Source: DOZZ01 sp963792655 (GTDB taxonomy: Bacteria > Acidobacteriota > Terriglobia > Bryobacterales > Bryobacteraceae). From it: a stretch of DNA of 64,000 nt. Both the position numbers and the translations under genes were made by a program. Where the stretch lies: positions 1-64,000 of the forward strand of contig CAWBWU010000011.1 of the NCBI GenBank assembly GCA_963792655.1. Reading direction: 5' to 3'. Positions 58,884-64,000 of this stretch are shown piece after piece. Positions within the stretch are counted from its first letter, which is position 1, and every line of letters begins with the position of its first letter. The notes below the pieces were generated by a model that was not told the DNA's origin, made no database searches, and saw only the letters and a list, made by a program, of their open reading frames with translations.

Positions 58884-61800
58884 TTAAGGAACTCCAGCAG
58901 ACACCGAGGTGCGATAGAGGCCAAAATCAGCGTCAAAGCCCATGTAGAGAAATCCCAGGGAATCCATCCCTAGTCCCCGCGACCTGTTCTTTGTAATTGG
59001 CAGGCCGGACTGAAAGGCCGACCAACTACTTCCGTTGTCAATCGAAACCCAAACCTGACCATTGCTCCCATTCACGAAAAAGTGGCCTGCGTTGTCAGTG
59101 AAAAATTTGGATCCAGAGAACCCGGTAGATGTACCCGCATCCGAAATGACCCAGCTGGTGCCGCCCGTGAGTCGCATCACGTGCGCATCTGTGTTGATAA
59201 AGAAGGGCGTCGCCGTTGGGTGCGAATCCAAACCCGGTGTTGTTGGGAGTTGGCCCCAGACTGATCCAGCTTAAACCGTTGTCGGTCGAGTAAGAGCCTC
59301 CACCGGCTTCCGTGCCGCCATAGATGTCTCCTGCCGGTGAGACAGCGCCAGTCGTACCCCACCCGCGCAAAACATGGGACAAGAAAACGAAGTGGCTTCC
59401 CCCGTCCGTAGATATATATGTGTCGACACCGTAACCAGTACCAGCAACGGCCACCAAGTCATTACGCCTATCCCGTCCAAATCCGAGAAAGGTGGTCTGT
59501 AGGTCCGACTGCACCCAAGTATTCCCATTGCCCGGAAGCCGTACGGATTTACCAATTGTTCTGCTGGGGCTGCCCACGACCTCGCCCAGTGAGTTCAACG
59601 CCAGGATAGAAATACTAAGATTCCCATCCAAGCCGGCGTTGATAACAGACCAGGTCAGCCCGTTGTCACGTGACCTAGAGACGCCCTCATTCTGCGAGGC
59701 GACGTAGATATCTCCGTTACTAGTACTCAGAACGGCATGCACAGCGCGATCGATAACTACGTTGAGAGCAGACCAAGTATTTCCTCCGTCTACTGAGGTG
59801 TACGCTCCGTTTGTACCGAGGTATAGACCCGTGGAGAGTGAACGAATCGAGTAAATAGAAGCGGTTACATCTAGACCGGCGGTCACCCTAAGGAAAGTCG
59901 CTCCCTGATCGTGACTGAGATAGACTTGCCCACCTCCATTTACACTCTGAGTGCCGACGAAAAGCGTGCCGGCTGAATACAGAAGAGACGACACGCCCGC
60001 GCTTGTCAGATTCAGCGGTCGCCAGGTGTTGCCGCCATCAGGGGAGATTGCCACGCCGCCGGTGGTTGTTCCAAGTTGATTTATACCAATGCCAGCATAA
60101 ACGTAACCGCTCGCATCCGTAGCCAAGGTAGCGATGGGATTTCCGCTCGTGTACCCAGGAATGGAACTCGATGTAGACCACGTCGTTCCCCAATCGCGTG
60201 TCGAAAAGATCGCATTGCTCCCGTAGCTCCCTACAAAAAGCGTCGTTTGAGACGCATCAAGCACCATAGAGAATACATAAGGGTATCTTGCAGGCAGCGG
60301 TTGAGCTTGTTTCCAGATCTGGGAACCGGCTGGAAGAGTCGATAGTCCCACGTTGGAACCTGCCAGCAGGTCGCCATTCACTCTCAGCAGTAGCACTCGA
60401 ACGCCGCTCAATGGCGCAGTGCCTTGCGATAGTAAGCTGAAGTCAACACCTTGGTTTATTGACTTGTAAACTCCCCCTTCTGTCGCTACGTACAGGTTGT
60501 GGGCAGTGTCGATGACGATGCTATTCAGTCCTTTAGTAGCATCGATCTTTCGAAGTCCTGGTGTCAGTGACCACGTCTGGCCCTGATCGTAAGAAATAAA
60601 TATTCCATTACCCGAGGCTCCCGCGTAGAGCGTGCCAGAGTCCTCCGCGAAACACTGTAAGGATCCGCCGTACACGCCGGCAACTTTAATCCAGGGTAGT
60701 CCTGGGGTCCCGATCGTCGTTATCGGCGGCGCAGTCACAGTGAGGCTGGCGGTACTGGTGGCGGCGTTATAGGTCGCCGCGATGGGCACGCTGCCGATAG
60801 TCTGTGCTGTTGTGACACCCTTGGGCACTGTGTCGCTCACTGTTGCGATGCTGCCATTTCCTGCCGTCCAGTGCGCCAGATCGGTTACGTCCTGGGTCGT
60901 GCTGTCCGTGTAAGTAGCCGTAGCGCGAAACGCCTGTGAGGCACCCACTGCAGCCATTGCACTCAGCGGCGTTATAGTCAGTGACACCACTGCCGCCGGC
61001 GTTACTGTCAACATCCCGCTCCCGGTTATGCCGTTCAACGTCGCATTAATGCCGCTACTGCCCGCCGCCAAAGTGCTGCTGATCCCTTGCGACGGAGCCA
61101 GATTGCCCACCGTTGCCACCGACGTGTTTGTCGACGCCCAGGTGACCGATGCGGTTAAGTCCGCCGTGCTGCCGTCGGTGTAGGTGCCGATTGAGGTAAA
61201 AGCCTGTGTCGTACCCAGCGCGATGGATGGTGCGCCCGGTATGACCGCGAGACTCACGAGCGCCGGAGCGCTTACCGTCAACGTCGCGTTGCCGCTCACG
61301 CTCCCCATCGTCGCCATGATCGTCACCGTGCCCGCCGCCAGCGTCGTCGCCAACCCCTGGTTCGGAGCCAAGTTCCCAATCGTGGCAAGCGCCGGGTTCG
61401 CCACACTCCACGTCGCGCTCGCCGTCACGTCCTGCGTGGTCCCGTCAGTAAATGCACCGGTCGCGGTAAAAGCTTGCTTCACGCCCGTGGCTACGGCTGG
61501 TGTGCCAGGGGAAACCGCAATGCTCACCAGCGTCGCCACACTCACCGTCAACACCGCCGAGCCGCTAATCCCTCCCGACGTAGCGCCAATCGTCGTACTG
61601 CCTACTGCCAAGCTGCTCGCTAGCCCACTCCCGTTGACGCTGGCAGTGCCCGGCGCGCTGGAGTTCCATATCACCGCTGTCAACACTTGCGTGCTGCCAT
61701 CGGTATAAGTGCCAGTGGCGGTGAACTGCTGCGGCGTACCCAGTGCGATTGAAGCTGTCCCCGGCGTGACAACGATGGTGACCAGTGCCGCTGCCGTCAC

Positions 61801-64000
61801 CGTCAAGGCCGAAGAACCCGAAATCCCCCCACTTGCTGCGCGAATGCTGGTATTCCCCGCTGTCAGTCCACTTGCCACCCCAGTACTGCTTACCGATGCA
61901 ACCAGGGTTGCTGATGAGCTCCAGACCGCTGTTGCCGAAAGATCCGCCGCCGTGCCGTCCGAGTAAGTGCCGCTGGCCACGTACGCTTGTGTTGCTCCCA
62001 CTGAAACGGACCCACCCGCCGGCGTTACCGCCAGCGACACCAGGACCGGGGCACTCACCGTCAGCGTCGTGAAGGCGTTGATCCCGCCGAGTACCGCCGT
62101 GATCGTGCTGTTGCCTGCGGCTAGTCCCCGCACCAGGCCGCTGGCTGCAATCCCCGCCACTGCGGTATTCGAAGAACTCCAGTTCGCCAATGCCGTCAGA
62201 TCCGCCGTGCTGCCATCGCTGTAGCTACCCGTAGCCGAGTACTGCACGCTTGCGCCCTTCGCCACCGACCCACCCGCTGGAGCTATCGTGAGCGACACCA
62301 GGACTGGGGCGCTCACCGTTAGCGTCGTAAAAGTGCTGATGCCGCTCAGCGCCGCCGTGATCGTCGCCGTTCCCGCCATCGATCCCCGTGCCAAGCCTGC
62401 CGCGTTGATATTTACCGCCGTATTCGATGCTGACCACACCACCGCGCTCGTAATGTCCGCCGTCGATCCATCCGTGTACGCTCCCGTCGCTGTGTACTGC
62501 TGCGTGGTACCCGCCCCCATCAACCCAATCGCTGGCGTTATCCCGATCGTCATTAACTGCGGCGTGGCCGAAACAGTAACTGAGGCCGACCCCGTCACCC
62601 CGCCTAGTGTTGAAATAGCCGTGGTAACGCCGGCTCTGAGCGGTTCTGCCAACCCGTTCGGGCCCAAGCCGTTCAATAGGGCGATGACAACGGGATCTGC
62701 GGCGGACCAAGTGGCCAGGGATGTGACATCGGCGCTGCTTCCATCGGAGTAGAAGGCTGTCGACGTAAACTGCAGAGGAGAAGCTACGTAGGTGGACCCG
62801 GACGATGGCGATACCACCATTGACTGCAAAGTCGCACCGGAAACAATCAAACTATTGTTTGCAGCAAAACCGCCGAGAGACGCGGTAACCGTGACCAGCC
62901 CCGGGGCGATCCCGGTCAGTCGCCCGGCCGGTGCAGAATTGAGTATTGTAGCGATGGTACCGTCGCCAGCACCCCAATGAACTACCGATGAAACGTCAAA
63001 GCTGCTCGCATCGGAATATGCCGCAATCGCGGTGAACTGTTGTAAAGATAAAGGAGCGACTGCGGGAGCGGAGGCAGGTAAGATGCTGAGGGAAGACAGC
63101 GCTGAACCATTTACGGTAAGAGAAGCTGATGCCTGATTACCCCCGATTGCGGCGGTGATGGTGGTTGTGCTGCCCGCTGTGGTTCCAACAAAGCTGGCGG
63201 TCCCTTTTGTTGCTGTCGAATTGCTGATTTGTGCGACAGATGAATTGGACGATGACCAGGTAACCGCCTGAGTCAGGTTTGATGTGCTGCCGTCCGAATA
63301 GGTTCCGGTAGCCGTGAACGCTTGCGGCACGTAGGTGTGGGCCTGGACGGTCGCTGGATAGACGGACAGAGAGATCAAAACTGGCGCGGCCACGAAGATC
63401 GCAGTCTTACCGCTGGTAGTTCCGATGGAGGCTGTAACGCTTGCCGTCCCAGCCCCGACGGTGCTCAGTAGCCCCAAATTGTTAATTGTCGCTACTGCTG
63501 ACGGTAAACAACTCCAGGTAGCAAATCGGGTCGCATCTAGCGTGCTGCCGTTACTATAAGTCGCGATCGACACGAGCTGCTGTACTTGGCCGGCACCAAG
63601 GCGAAGTACGTTCGACCGAACATTGACGCTTGTCAACGTTGCGCCATTAACTGTTATCACCAGAGACCGGGAGACCGAAGACAATGTTGCGGTGATAGTC
63701 GAGGTTCCGATAGCAAGGCCAGAGACCAGGCCACCCCAAACAGTCGCCTGGGTGGGAGTTCCCGACGACCAAACGGCTGAGGAGGTCACGTCGCGAGTGC
63801 TACCGTCTGAATACTGCCCCATCGCAGTAACCTGAACGCTCGTGTTCTTCGGCATGCTTACCGTTGGGCTGGTAAGCGTTATGGCCGTCAACGATGGGTT
63901 CGAGATGATCAGGCTTGTCTTACCCACAACGCTACCGATCACAGCTGAGATCGTCAAGTTTTTCACGGCCAACCCGGTTACCGACCCTGTCGGACTGACA
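58884..64000 (-). CDS. Giant secreted Ig-like (Big_2) and BNR/sortilin-type propeller protein, 5' end beyond the window, +1 frameshift near its 3' end
   Basis: The frame is open to the right edge, so the N-terminus is missing. Twelve tandem Ig-like units of 85-95 residues follow one another (from about 64000 to 60730), each with the pattern VSLxVxP, QxFTATGxYxDGSTxDLT, WSSSNxxVA and ITAxLxGxxxxxxLTV. After residue about 1090 comes a ten-blade BNR/Asp-box region (SYDQGQTWS, SPDGGNTWR, SHDQGATFL, SVDGGNTWS, SRDNGLTWS, STDNGLSWI, SIDNGSSWS). Near 59205 one extra base breaks the frame; the last part (PFFINTDAHVMRLTGG on) is one base on and stops at 58884. A long surface adhesin or glycan-recognition protein is likely. 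Confidence 0.8.

Noticed and set aside
61055..62750. Long plus-strand reading frames opposite the giant Ig-like gene
   Set aside because: They follow the repeat period of the minus-strand gene, have no ribosome sites and are composition artefacts of Thr/Ser/Ala-rich codons.

Overview
The window reads as the chromosome of an acidobacterium of the Solibacter/Bryobacter type (order Bryobacterales). The main pointers are the 'Solibacter uncharacterized C-terminal domain' (TIGR03437-type tail) on a secreted FG-GAP protein, two PEP-CTERM surface proteins, a ThuA / tri-haem cytochrome c / PQQ-quinoprotein operon, EXORDIUM-like and TPM/LemA genes, and a giant Ig-like secreted protein. Coding DNA is GC-rich, genes are densely packed, and stop/start overlaps are common. 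No rRNA, tRNA, CRISPR array or intact insertion sequence was seen. The taxonomic placement is inference from gene content, not from a marker tree.

Layout. 1-690 is a foreign-looking, very GC-rich, frame-broken fragment joined to acidobacterial sequence, probably an assembly chimera. 0.9-12.7 kb holds housekeeping and envelope genes: rsmA, a glycosyltransferase, lemA plus two TPM genes, the FG-GAP protein, a gluconate-type permease, a flippase-like membrane protein, a XerC/D recombinase and a 2H phosphoesterase. 12.7-20.1 kb is a partial complex I operon in the order nuoI-J-K-L-M-N-H. 20.2-21.8 kb is a tandem pair of PEP-CTERM genes, each closed by a strong terminator. 21.8-28.1 kb carries tsaC-like, a fused waaA-lpxK, clpP, an SDR and lepB. 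28.1-31.8 kb is the thuA-cytochrome-quinoprotein operon. 31.9-33.2 kb is a DAHP synthase gene preceded by what looks like a complete phenylalanine-codon attenuator. 33.2-43.5 kb has sugar kinase, secreted and membrane proteins, a HigBA-like module, a split two-gene LigD system, a DksA-like protein and phosphoglucomutase. 43.6-50.4 kb has an esterase, a His-rich micro-protein, an RmlD-like reductase, a MazF-type toxin module and groES-groEL under a CIRCE operator. 50.4-64 kb is mainly secreted or envelope: a GH25 protein, a ThuA protein, a Cys-rich protein with a DsbA-like partner, an Lnt-like acyltransferase with a TetR regulator, and a giant Big_2/BNR protein cut by the right edge.

Sequence quality matters here. 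At least ten genes that otherwise look intact are split by a one-base shift, and almost every shift is in the same direction (one extra base). The ligD polymerase gene alone needs about nine such corrections. All three antiporter-like complex I subunits (L, M, N) have one each. I treat these as probable insertion-type base-call errors and annotate each gene across its break, but raw reads are needed. The most interesting biological signal is the Phe-codon leader and mutually exclusive hairpins in front of the DAHP synthase gene.
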